Shown piece by piece: positions 7,685 through 12,946 of a DNA stretch of 12,946 nt. Source of the stretch: Candidatus Sigynarchaeota archaeon (GTDB lineage: Archaea; Asgardarchaeota; Jordarchaeia; Jordarchaeales; Jordarchaeaceae); NCBI GenBank assembly GCA_030587505.1, contig JAUQYY010000269.1, positions 1-12,946 on the forward strand. The letters are read 5' to 3'. The notes beneath the pieces were generated by a model. That model did not search any database, was not told where the DNA came from, and was given only the letters and a program-made list of their open reading frames with translations. The translations under genes were made by a program, and so were the position numbers. Position 1 is the stretch's first letter; the number at the start of each line of letters is the position of its first letter.

Positions 7685-7699
7685 ACTATTATTTATTTT
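7685..7699 (-). promoter_or_regulatory. TATA region of the zinc-ribbon gene
   Basis: On the minus strand AAAAATAAATAAT lies about 35-48 bases before the ATG, the right distance for a TATA box with a short leader. The surrounding 60 bases are almost all A and T, so the exact element is not fixed. Confidence 0.4.
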
Positions 7700-7833
7700 T
7701 GTATTTTTAAAAATTTAAATTTATGCAGAATTGATTATTCATTAATAAGTTAATTATATAATGTCAACATTCAATTTCCCAAACCCTACCACGTGGCTCA
7801 ATAGAAAGAATAATAAGAGTTCGAATCCTTCAT

Positions 7834-7910
7834 TACAAGTTGTACAGCGAGTACATTACGGCGGGTAGATGAAAGCCGATTAGAGCACCCAGATAGTTCG
7901 AAAATTATCT
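7834..7910. promoter_or_regulatory. Dyad cluster and promoter upstream of the membrane protein
   Basis: Two overlapping inverted repeats occur here: TACAA-g-TTGTA (7834-7844) and TGTAC-agcga-GTACA (7841-7855). A third, weaker one, AGATA (7891-7895) with TATCT (7906-7910), overlaps the likely TATA segment AAAATTATC (7901-7909), about 35 bases before the GTG start. They may be operator sites. In such AT-rich DNA some short dyads arise by chance. Confidence 0.35.
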
Positions 7911-7943
7911 TTTTGCTAACACCATACTAAAAAGGTGAAAATA

Positions 7944-8570
7944 GTGGGCCGTAAGACTAGGATTAGAGAAATCGTGGCAGCCATTGGCGTTATTCTCCTG
8001 CTTGGAGGAGTCGTGGCAGCTCCTGCAGCAACGGTCTTAACCCTGTATTTTCCCGAGGTAGATCTTGTGCCAGTATCTGGTGGGGAGAGCTACAATTGGA
8101 CGCGAGTCTGGATAGTGCCACCCGGAACCATGAACTGGGTGGGGGTCTACCTGAACTACGGCGACAGTATGATAGGTGTCTATGCTTCAAACATAAGGGT
8201 AAACGTGTACATTATGGATGTTTTCAACTTCTTCCACTATGTGCAAGGCGCCACCTTTTTCACACCGATTCTCAAGGGTCAACCCTCAGAATTTTCACCT
8301 TTCGGGTACACAGCATCAATTCCCGGATACTACTATCTGGTCGTCGAGAACTATTCACCGTACCCCGCATTTGTAATTATAGAAGGGACAACAATGTCTA
8401 CCATAGTAATCCCGATAACCAACTTTGAGCATAGCCTATTCATTCTAATGCTTTACGTATCTCTAATATGCATAGCGATTGGTTTGGCAATGTATCTTCC
8501 CACAAGAATTCTAGAATCGAGAAAGCAAAAAAAGAAGCCGAAAAAAGCGAAAGAATCAAAGAAGCAATAG
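7944..8570 (+). CDS. Bitopic membrane protein with lysine-rich cytoplasmic tail
   Basis: I do not recognise a named family. The 208-residue protein starts with a basic N terminus (RKTRIRE) and a hydrophobic stretch at about 10-34, a signal peptide or anchor ending near APAAT. About 125 residues of probable external domain follow, rich in aromatic and beta-forming residues with NxS/T sites at N51 and N136. A second hydrophobic helix (about 164-187) and a tail with twelve Lys/Arg residues (188-208) end it. Topology would place the middle outside and the tail inside. The order of signal, beta domain, one helix and short lysine-rich tail resembles p24/emp24 GOLD proteins, but I see no decisive motif. 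GTG at 7944 was chosen because GGTGA (7934-7938) lies five bases upstream. The in-frame GTG at 7935 overlaps that site. Confidence 0.78.
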   Translation: MGRKTRIREIVAAIGVILLLGGVVAAPAATVLTLYFPEVDLVPVSGGESYNWTRVWIVPPGTMNWVGVYLNYGDSMIGVYASNIRVNVYIMDVFNFFHYVQGATFFTPILKGQPSEFSPFGYTASIPGYYYLVVENYSPYPAFVIIEGTTMSTIVIPITNFEHSLFILMLYVSLICIAIGLAMYLPTRILESRKQKKKPKKAKESKKQ

Positions 8571-8595
8571 TCACCCTGTAATAAATCTCACCACA

Positions 8596-8602
8596 TTTTT
8601 TT
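8596..8602 (+). terminator. T-run terminator after the membrane protein
   Basis: A run of seven T lies about 25 bases past the stop codon, without a clear hairpin. This is the usual simple archaeal termination signal. Confidence 0.45.
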
Positions 8603-8718
8603 ATCACACTAGTTTTTCAAGAGAATACCACACAACCCATCCTGCGAGACCAATACTTTTTAAATTCGCGAATAATGAAAAACGAAGAAAGCATATTATC
8701 TTTCGAGTTCTTACCACA

Positions 8719-8730
8719 AGTTTTTAAAGG
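8719..8730 (+). promoter_or_regulatory. TATA box of the gelsolin-like gene
   Basis: AGTTTTTAAAGG lies about 45 bases before the ATG at 8773, leaving a leader of about 20 bases. A second TATA-like CTTTTTAAATTC at 8656-8667 could be an upstream alternative. Confidence 0.45.
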
Positions 8731-8772
8731 TAAATGAAGAAAATCTATTAGAAGTTTTGAAAGGGTGCTGTT

Positions 8773-9333
8773 ATGTCGGTAGGGGTTGAAGTTTTTGAGG
8801 TAAAGGACAATGGTGAGTTGAGATCCGTTCCCTTGGACCCCACGAGTCTCATGGGAGCCCTAATCGTTGTTGACCATGACAGAAAAAACATCTGGTTCTG
8901 GAGGGAGTCAGAGGACATTCCGAAGCGCTTAAAGATTGTAGGCTCGAGGATAATGAAATCCCTAAAGCTCAAATACGGTATGAATTACTCCACAAACGAG
9001 GTCGTAGGTAGCAAAGAGCCTGGAACCTTCCTGATGCTCTTTGAAGAACATCTAAGGGAAACCAAAAAACCCGGGAAAAGGCTGGCTGAAAGAAAAGCCG
9101 AATTCACACGAACAAAACCAATCACAGTTAAAGTGGAAGGAGAACGGCCATTCACCCGAATTGAAATGAAGACCGCAGAGGTTCAACCCGCACAAGTGCA
9201 CGCCATGAGGGAGAGCTTGGCGATACCTATATCCGTTAACATTAATATTAGTCTAAAAGACTATGAAAGCTTCGATGCAAAAAAACTAGAGGACCTGATA
9301 GTAAAGATCAGAGATGTGCTAGAAAAACTTTAA
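8773..9333 (+). CDS. Gelsolin-like domain protein, function unknown
   Basis: A soluble protein of 186 residues. The N-terminal part (about 5-92) has the pattern of a gelsolin-like domain: a beta strand ALIVVDHDRKNIWFWRE (29-45), where gelsolins have a strand of the type cfilDtgseiyvWxG, then a helix KRLKIVGSRIMKSLKLKYG (51-69). A charged, probably flexible linker follows (about 95-150). It ends in a short beta-alpha segment, SVNINISLKDYESFDAKK (154-171) plus a helix, like C-terminal modules in several archaeal proteins. Gelsolin-like proteins bind actin in eukaryotes and in Asgard archaea, but single-domain versions occur widely in archaea and may do something else. ATG start with GGGTG about six bases upstream. 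It stands alone between a T-run and a hairpin terminator. The fold assignment is a pattern judgement; the function is unknown. Confidence 0.75.
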   Translation: MSVGVEVFEVKDNGELRSVPLDPTSLMGALIVVDHDRKNIWFWRESEDIPKRLKIVGSRIMKSLKLKYGMNYSTNEVVGSKEPGTFLMLFEEHLRETKKPGKRLAERKAEFTRTKPITVKVEGERPFTRIEMKTAEVQPAQVHAMRESLAIPISVNINISLKDYESFDAKKLEDLIVKIRDVLEKL

Positions 9334-9365
9334 TCAGTCTTCGCTCTAGGGAAGGGTTCAGGGAG

Positions 9366-9390
9366 AGGGTTCGTATAATCCCTATTTTTT
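9366..9390 (+). terminator. Hairpin plus T-run terminator after the gelsolin-like gene
   Basis: AGGG (9366-9369) and CCCT (9380-9383) form a short stem with a ten-base loop, followed by A and six T (9385-9390). It is about 33 bases past the stop codon. Confidence 0.5.
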
Positions 9391-9474
9391 AGTAGGTTTC
9401 AATAACCCGCCTAGAAATTTTTGGGACTACTCAACGGGTATCGCGTGAAAAATCTCAGAGAAAAATGCAGCAGA

Positions 9475-9597
9475 GGTGAATGAGGTTCCATGTAACTGTT
9501 AGCGAGCCACGCCGCTGACGCTAGGTACCCTTACTAGAGGTAGCCTAATTCTCGGCTACACGGTTGCGGGTAACAGATGATTAGTACTCAGTTCACC
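9475..9597 (+). ncRNA. Structured non-coding element, possible H/ACA-like guide RNA
   Basis: The 309-base gap between the gelsolin-like and HEAT-repeat genes holds nested complementary arms. GGTGAA (9475-9480) pairs with TTCACC (9592-9597) and closes the element. Inside it, TAGCG (9500-9504) pairs with CGCTA (9519-9523). A two-step hairpin has a lower stem TACCC (9526-9530) with GGGTA (9568-9572) and an upper stem GTAGCC (9540-9545) with GGCTAC (9554-9559), separated by a nine- and eight-base internal loop. ACA follows the lower stem directly (9573-9575), 14 bases after the upper stem, which is the geometry of an H/ACA pseudouridylation guide. The apical loop lacks an obvious kink-loop for L7Ae, which weakens that reading. 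Strand and function are unproven. Confidence 0.35.
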
Positions 9598-9642
9598 CCA
9601 GGAATGCGGATATGGTGAAGTGTGAGGTATGAAAGAAGCTTT

Positions 9643-10842
9643 TCAACCTGGCTGTCTTGTATTATTGGATATGAATCGGAGTGTGCTTTCCGCTCTCTCC
9701 CTCACGGCCTTATCTTCATCCATGCTTGCCATGCTTTTGATCTTTGGGATGATTGTTGCTGCGATTTGTGGTGAGTTTCCGATTATCCATCCGAGGGCTT
9801 CTACTCCTTTTTTTCGGATAGTAGCGTTCCTATCGTCTAGGAGCTTCACCAGGTCTTGTGTTAGCTCCTCAAGGAATGGTTGCGCTTCCTTCGGGTTGTT
9901 CCCTGCAATCCAGCCTATACTGAGAGTTGCTGTCCCCCGAACCTCTTCGTTGTCAGAGTTTAAGAGTTCGCGTAGATTCGTGAGGATTGCGTCAATTGTT
10001 TTAGAATTGCCAGTTCCGAGCCACCCAAGGGATAGAACAGCGTTCCAGTTCACATCTTTGCCTTTTTCCTCCACAACGCGGAATATGCTGGCGACAATTT
10101 CGGGTACAAGTTCAACCTTTTCTCTCGTAAGCAGAATTAGGGCCTCCTCAGCGCTACCCCTCACAAGAGAATCCGGGTCTTTCACCGAGATTAGGGCGAT
10201 GTCTGACACAAAATTTTCAATAATCTCGGGTTGCTTGTGGGCTATTGAAACCAGCGCCTCCGTTGCATTGGACCTCACGTAAACAAGCGGGTCATCCTCG
10301 GCCAATTTGACCAAATCAGGAATAAAGTCTCTAACCAGTTCGGGATTAGAACTTCCAATCCATCCCAAAGCCAGTACGGATGTCCCTCTCATCATCTCGT
10401 TCGTAGAATCCAAATGTTTCACTAGGTGTGGGACGAGGTCCCTGATAATTTCGGGATTGTTACCGCCTATCCAGCCCAAAACAAGTATGGTGTTCCACAC
10501 GTAATCAATGTCGGTACTCTCAAGCGACTCAAGTATTACCGGTGTGAGCTTTCTGAAGTGCTCTGGAAACCTCAAACTGAGGAGGCCTAGTACCTCCATT
10601 GCGTTGGCACGAACAAAGGTAGACTCGTCACCCAGAGCCAGAAAAAGAATTCGGGGCAGAAATTTTTCCACCATTTGGGGAAACCTTTCCGCGGAAGAGT
10701 CGACAACCCACACTGCGGAAGCCCTGGTCTCGAAGTTTTCGTCACTAAATAGGGAGAGCAACTTGCTAAAAGCTTCATCCAGCCTGTTCTCAATCAATAG
10801 CTTTCCTACGAGCTCGAAATCATCCTCAGTCAATTCCTTCAC
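9643..10842 (-). CDS. HEAT-repeat protein with recurring GW motif
   Basis: A 399-residue all-helical solenoid protein made of about nine HEAT-like repeats of about 37-38 residues. Repeat ends show a recurrent [LI]GW[IL]-x-G/S-N-x-P pattern at W124, W161, W274, W311 and W352. Two degenerate units near 199 and 237 fill the gap in the same register. Repeats contain the usual Asp/Arg helix ends (STNEMMRGTSVLALG, SDNEEVRGTATLSIG). HEAT solenoids act as protein-binding scaffolds, as in adaptins, condensin subunits and PBS-lyase-like proteins. No catalytic motif, signal or membrane segment is seen. The start is GTG at 10842; no other start codon lies upstream before a stop, and no clear ribosome binding site precedes it. 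A TTG three codons in is an alternative. Transcribed alone; the partner is unknown. Confidence 0.88.
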   Translation of the reverse strand: MKELTEDDFELVGKLLIENRLDEAFSKLLSLFSDENFETRASAVWVVDSSAERFPQMVEKFLPRILFLALGDESTFVRANAMEVLGLLSLRFPEHFRKLTPVILESLESTDIDYVWNTILVLGWIGGNNPEIIRDLVPHLVKHLDSTNEMMRGTSVLALGWIGSSNPELVRDFIPDLVKLAEDDPLVYVRSNATEALVSIAHKQPEIIENFVSDIALISVKDPDSLVRGSAEEALILLTREKVELVPEIVASIFRVVEEKGKDVNWNAVLSLGWLGTGNSKTIDAILTNLRELLNSDNEEVRGTATLSIGWIAGNNPKEAQPFLEELTQDLVKLLDDRNATIRKKGVEALGWIIGNSPQIAATIIPKIKSMASMDEDKAVRERAESTLRFISNNTRQPG

Positions 10843-10935
10843 TTCAAACGTTTTATGGTATCTAGTAGCTAGAAAGCGGAGAAAAACGGCATCGATTATC
10901 TACGACCCGTTGTTTTGTTAACTTAAGAAAGCGCA

Positions 10936-10950
10936 TATTATTATTTTTAA
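10936..10950 (-). promoter_or_regulatory. TATA region of the HEAT-repeat gene
   Basis: On the minus strand TTAAAAATAATAATATGC lies about 95-108 bases before the GTG start, implying a leader of about 70 bases. The position is judged from AT content only. Confidence 0.35.
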
Positions 10951-11137
10951 CTTATTTCTTGTTGAATCTGAAACCGCCGCCATCCTTCGCAATTGTGGGA
11001 ATTTATCTTTTTCTTCTAGGGTAGTGTCGTGCTTAACATTTTTGGATCCGCAAAGAGATTTCAATCAAAAAAAAGGTGAATAGACTGGAATTAGAATTCT
11101 TGCAGATTCAACAAGGTTGGTTGAAAAACAGAATTAA
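10951..11137. other. Non-coding control region before the first roadblock gene
   Basis: No gene is visible. AAGGTGA at about 11073-11079 looks like a ribosome binding site but no start codon with an open frame follows. A two-step hairpin is possible: AATTCT (11095-11100) with AGAATT (11130-11135), enclosing TTCAAC (11107-11112) with GTTGAA (11120-11125). It lies directly upstream of a large palindrome. Confidence 0.4.
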
Positions 11138-11168
11138 TTTTGTAGTTTAACTACAAAAAGTTTAAATA
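11138..11168 (+). promoter_or_regulatory. 21-bp palindromic operator candidate abutting a TATA box
   Basis: TTTTGTAGTT (11138-11147) and AACTACAAAA (11149-11158) are perfect reverse complements around a single T. The TATA box TTTAAATA follows at 11161-11168, so the right arm overlaps the BRE position where TFB binds. A dimeric winged-helix regulator bound here would compete with TBP/TFB. The regulated gene is the roadblock protein at 11272. Confidence 0.65.
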
Positions 11169-11208
11169 GGTATGCTCATTAGAGTAATCATAAAAATTTA
11201 AGCATGAT

Positions 11209-11241
11209 GTGCTCAAGTTCACTCCCCCAAAAAGGGAGCAC
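11209..11241 (+). promoter_or_regulatory. Alternative hairpins in the 5' leader of the roadblock gene
   Basis: With the TATA box at 11161-11168, transcription should start near 11190, giving a leader of about 80 bases. In it CTCCC (11222-11226) can pair with GGGAG (11234-11238) around a seven-base loop. Alternatively GTGCTC (11209-11214) can pair with GAGCAC (11236-11241). Both use 11236-11238, so they exclude each other. The ribosome binding site GAGGTGA (11261-11267) is outside both, so any effect on translation would be indirect. Confidence 0.35.
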
Positions 11242-11271
11242 GGATAACACAAGTCTTTTAGAGGTGAGAGA

Positions 11272-11646
11272 ATGACCATAGCTGAATCGAAAACAGAACA
11301 ATCATACCTAAAGGAAACTATGGAAGAGTTGCAGTTCTCAAGCGGGTTAGACATAGCTATCATAGACAGGGAAGGAAACGTTAAAGCCAGCAAGCTAAAG
11401 TATGGCAAAGCGGATGCCATCGGTGCGGTAGTCGTTGAAGCCCTTGAAAAAAACAAAAAAATGGCAGAAACCCTCTCCACGGGAGAAATCGAAGAATACA
11501 TCATACACGGCAAAAACGGTTACACTCTTGTCAAGATGGCCGATTCGCACATCCTGGTTGTTTCCGGGTTGAAGGAGCACCAGCTCGGCTTAGCACTGCA
11601 CAAGCTGAGACAAATAGCGGGAAACTTTGAATACAACCTGTCGTAA
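11272..11646 (+). CDS. Roadblock/LC7 domain protein
   Basis: A single roadblock/LC7 domain of 124 residues. Family landmarks are the first strand GLDIAIIDREGNVKAS (25-40), the helix ADAIGAVVVEALEKNKKMAE (47-66), TGEIEEYIIHGKNGYTLVKM (70-89), a strand HILVVSG (93-99) and the final helix LGLALHKLRQIAG (105-117). Roadblock proteins form dimers. In bacteria and eukaryotes they regulate small GTPases (MglB, Ragulator subunits) or dynein cargo; archaea, especially Asgard lineages, have many. No GTPase gene is in the window. The ATG has GAGGTGA four bases upstream. Expression is probably controlled by the palindrome at the TATA box. A second, diverged roadblock gene lies convergently downstream, so heterodimerisation is possible but unproven. 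Confidence 0.92.
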   Translation: MTIAESKTEQSYLKETMEELQFSSGLDIAIIDREGNVKASKLKYGKADAIGAVVVEALEKNKKMAETLSTGEIEEYIIHGKNGYTLVKMADSHILVVSGLKEHQLGLALHKLRQIAGNFEYNLS

Positions 11647-11655
11647 CCCACAGGT

Positions 11656-11682
11656 TCTTATTTTTAGTATTTTAGAAAAAAT
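11656..11682. terminator. Bidirectional terminator between convergent roadblock genes
   Basis: The 56-base gap contains ATTTTT (11660-11665) and AAAAAT (11677-11682), complementary arms that give T-rich tracts on both strands. It can serve both genes. Confidence 0.4.
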
Positions 11683-11702
11683 CGAGGAAAACAAACAGAC
11701 AC

Positions 11703-12083
11703 TTATATTTGCTTCAGTATGTCTTGGATCTTTTGGCTTGCCCTCCTCATCTCGAGGAGTACAAGTCCAAGATTCGAGTCAGGGTTGGTTATGACAGACA
11801 GCACAGCGGTGCTGCCCACTCCGCAGAGGACGATGTCCCCCTTGGAGCCGCTGATTATAACCTTGTCCAGTTCTCCTCTCTCCAATTCGTTGACAGACCT
11901 GTTGCCAATGTTGAGCACGGCTGCGCTCATGGCGCCTACGATCCCCTCGTCCGCATTTTTTGGTAGCGAAGACGCCAGAACCAAGCCGTCCGTCCGTACT
12001 ATTGCAGAAGCGATTATCTGCGGATTCGCTCGGCTCATCTCCTTCAGGGCGGCCTCGAACTCTAAGCGCCACTTTTTAGACAA
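11703..12083 (-). CDS. Roadblock/LC7 domain protein, second copy
   Basis: A 126-residue single roadblock/LC7 domain, convergent with the first and clearly diverged from it. Landmarks are IIASAIVRTDGLVLASSLPK (23-42), the helix DEGIVGAMSAAVLNIGNRSV (45-64), ERGELDKVIISGSKGDIVLC (68-87), STAVLSVITNPDSNLGLVL (91-109) and the last helix. It matches the MglB-like archaeal pattern more closely than the first copy does. The frame opens with an ATG at 12104, but TTG at 12083 has an ideal GGAGGT (12096-12091) seven bases upstream, while the ATG has only GGGTG one base away. I therefore chose TTG, giving SKKWRLEFEAAL. A small hairpin may hide that ribosome binding site. Function is inferred from family only: a dimeric scaffold or GTPase regulator. 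Confidence 0.92.
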   Translation of the reverse strand: MSKKWRLEFEAALKEMSRANPQIIASAIVRTDGLVLASSLPKNADEGIVGAMSAAVLNIGNRSVNELERGELDKVIISGSKGDIVLCGVGSTAVLSVITNPDSNLGLVLLEMRRASQKIQDILKQI

Positions 12084-12084
12084 A

Positions 12085-12096
12085 GGAGAAACCTCC
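12085..12096 (-). promoter_or_regulatory. Ribosome binding site within a small hairpin
   Basis: On the minus strand GGAG-GTTT-CTCC can fold into a 4-bp stem with a tetraloop. The GGAGGT ribosome binding site of the TTG start is entirely inside it, so folding would lower translation. The stem is short and may be weak. Confidence 0.3.
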
Positions 12097-12116
12097 AGAA
12101 ACATACACCCATATTT

Positions 12117-12150
12117 GAAATATAAATGGACATTTTTAATTTAAAAGGGT
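12117..12150 (-). promoter_or_regulatory. Promoter of the second roadblock gene
   Basis: On the minus strand CCTTTTAAATTAAA lies at about 12150-12137, and a further ATTTATATTT follows at about 12127-12118. The first would start transcription near 12115, giving a leader of about 30 bases before the TTG. The second would make a nearly leaderless transcript. Confidence 0.4.
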
Positions 12151-12270
12151 TACCTCTTCTATTTTTAGATTTTCGGTACAAACAATCCGGAGAATATCTC
12201 TTTTTCACCGCAAGAAAACTTCACTCACAAATGGGCTCGAAATAGTTTTTATTAAGCAAACGTTTATCTC

Positions 12271-12278
12271 TTTATATA
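12271..12278 (+). promoter_or_regulatory. TATA box of the XPB gene
   Basis: TTTATATA lies 44 bases before the GTG at 12322 and predicts a start of transcription near 12300. The in-frame ATG at 12289 would then lie upstream of the transcript, which supports the GTG start. Confidence 0.5.
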
Positions 12279-12321
12279 CAGTTGATGTATGTTAGACTGG
12301 ACTCTTCGTGGGGCTGCTCTT

Positions 12322-12946
12322 GTGATCAGACTAAGCTATGATAGAGGAACAATCCTAATTCATGGAGGCAGGGTTCCGAACGCTTATTGGGACTCTCGCT
12401 CAAACGCCTACAGGACGTTGGCGATCTACTACCAAGACATTGTAGATTACCTGAGGAGTTCGGGATTGGAGTTTTCGGATAATGTCTTGGATTTGGTTCC
12501 CTGTCCCGTCCTTAGCTCCGATGTGGAACTCAGGGATTACCAGGAAGACGCCTTGCAGGCCTGGCTCAGGGCGGGGAAGAGAGGGGTCATAGTGCTGCCC
12601 ACTGGAGCCGGTAAAACTATTGTCGCCCTAAGGGCCATATCCATGCTCAGCGAGCCCACTCTGGTCATTGCACCAACGCTGGATCTCGTGGATCAGTGGC
12701 GTTCCCGGTTACATGAGGAATTCGGAATACGGATTGGGGTCTACGGAGGAGGCGTTCACGAGCTGGAGCCAATAACGGTTGCAACCTACGACACCGCCTA
12801 TTTGAGGGCTGAGGAACTGGGAAACAGATTTGCTTTCGCCATATTCGACGAGGTGCACCACTTACCCGCCCCAGGCTACATGAACATAGCTGAAATGCTG
12901 GTGGCACCGTACCGTATGGGGCTCACGGCAACCTACGAGAGGAAGG
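12322..12946 (+). CDS. XPB-family DNA repair/transcription helicase, 5' part
   Basis: The first 208 residues of an archaeal XPB (Rad25-like) superfamily 2 helicase; the gene continues past the right edge. The N-terminal part (1-60), with SYDRGTILIHGG and YWDSRSNAYR, matches the damage-recognition region of archaeal XPB. Helicase motifs follow: RDYQEDAL (71-78), Walker A LPTGAGKT (92-99), APTLDLVDQW (117-126), DEVHH (176-180) and LTAT (201-204). XPB unwinds DNA around lesions and promoters and in many archaea works with the nuclease Bax1, often encoded next to it; that position is outside the window. The second helicase domain and its RED motif cannot be checked. Start: GTG at 12322 aligns with known archaeal XPB N termini as I recall them. 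An ATG at 12289 in the same frame would add 11 residues. Confidence 0.93.
   Translation, partial: MIRLSYDRGTILIHGGRVPNAYWDSRSNAYRTLAIYYQDIVDYLRSSGLEFSDNVLDLVPCPVLSSDVELRDYQEDALQAWLRAGKRGVIVLPTGAGKTIVALRAISMLSEPTLVIAPTLDLVDQWRSRLHEEFGIRIGVYGGGVHELEPITVATYDTAYLRAEELGNRFAFAIFDEVHHLPAPGYMNIAEMLVAPYRMGLTATYERK

Noticed and set aside
8675..8737. 20-codon ATG frame before the gelsolin-like gene
   Set aside because: No ribosome binding site, and it spans the likely TATA box of the next gene.
9475..9520. C/D box guide RNA reading of GTGAATGA and CTGA
   Set aside because: The C box departs from RTGATGA and no good C'/D' pair is present.
9629..10282. 217-codon plus-strand frame
   Set aside because: Antisense to the HEAT-repeat gene; serine/arginine-rich composition typical of a shadow frame, while the minus frame has clear repeats.
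11719..12144. 141-codon plus-strand frame opposite the second roadblock gene
   Set aside because: The minus strand encodes an unmistakable roadblock domain with an ideal ribosome binding site; the plus frame is its shadow.
12289..12321. ATG at 12289 as XPB start
   Set aside because: Only 11-18 bases after the TATA box, so probably upstream of the transcript start, and homologous N termini begin at the GTG at 12322.
1..12946. CRISPR array, insertion sequence, or prophage
   Set aside because: No regularly spaced direct repeats, transposase, integrase or phage structural gene was seen on either strand.

Overview
The window looks like the chromosome of an archaeon. Coding regions are preceded by TATA-type promoters, ribosome binding sites read GGTGA, GAGGTG or GGAGGT, and TTG and GTG starts are common. 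Archaeal information-processing proteins (an XPB helicase, a Ski2/Hel308-like helicase, a TFIIB-type zinc ribbon with winged helix) sit beside two roadblock/LC7 proteins, a HEAT-repeat protein and a gelsolin-like protein. That mix fits an Asgard archaeon or a deep TACK lineage such as Bathyarchaeia. The sequence alone does not settle which. No rRNA, tRNA, CRISPR array, transposase or phage gene was seen.

Layout, left to right. Positions 1-224 are AT-rich and non-coding. A large Ski2/Brr2-like helicase with four C-terminal zinc fingers (225-3302, minus) shares a divergent promoter with a two-motif CCG iron-sulfur protein of HdrB type (3404-4198, plus). Adenylosuccinate lyase purB (4297-5640, minus) faces away from a class V aminotransferase (5828-6982, plus), and a dyad symmetry element lies in the purB promoter. 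A small zinc-ribbon/winged-helix protein (7268-7651, minus) faces away from a secreted-side membrane protein with a lysine-rich tail (7944-8570, plus). A gelsolin-like protein follows (8773-9333, plus) with a hairpin/T-run terminator. Next comes a strongly folded non-coding segment (9475-9597), then a HEAT-repeat protein (9643-10842, minus). A 430-base control region holds a 21-bp palindrome touching the TATA box of a roadblock gene (11272-11646, plus). A second roadblock gene (11703-12083, minus) converges on it. XPB (12322 onward, plus) runs off the right edge.

Nearly every gene appears to be its own transcription unit, with divergent or convergent neighbours and no evident operon. Two genes are housekeeping metabolism (purB, aminotransferase), two are DNA/RNA helicases and one is a putative regulator. 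The 8.7-12.1 kb part groups small proteins that in eukaryotes serve GTPase regulation, vesicle traffic and cytoskeleton control. No GTPase or actin is inside the window, so any shared pathway is inference.

The points most worth following are the duplicated topoisomerase-like finger pairs on the helicase, the folded segment at 9475-9597 with an H/ACA-like hairpin, the operator-like palindrome and alternative leader hairpins of the first roadblock gene, and the purB promoter dyad.
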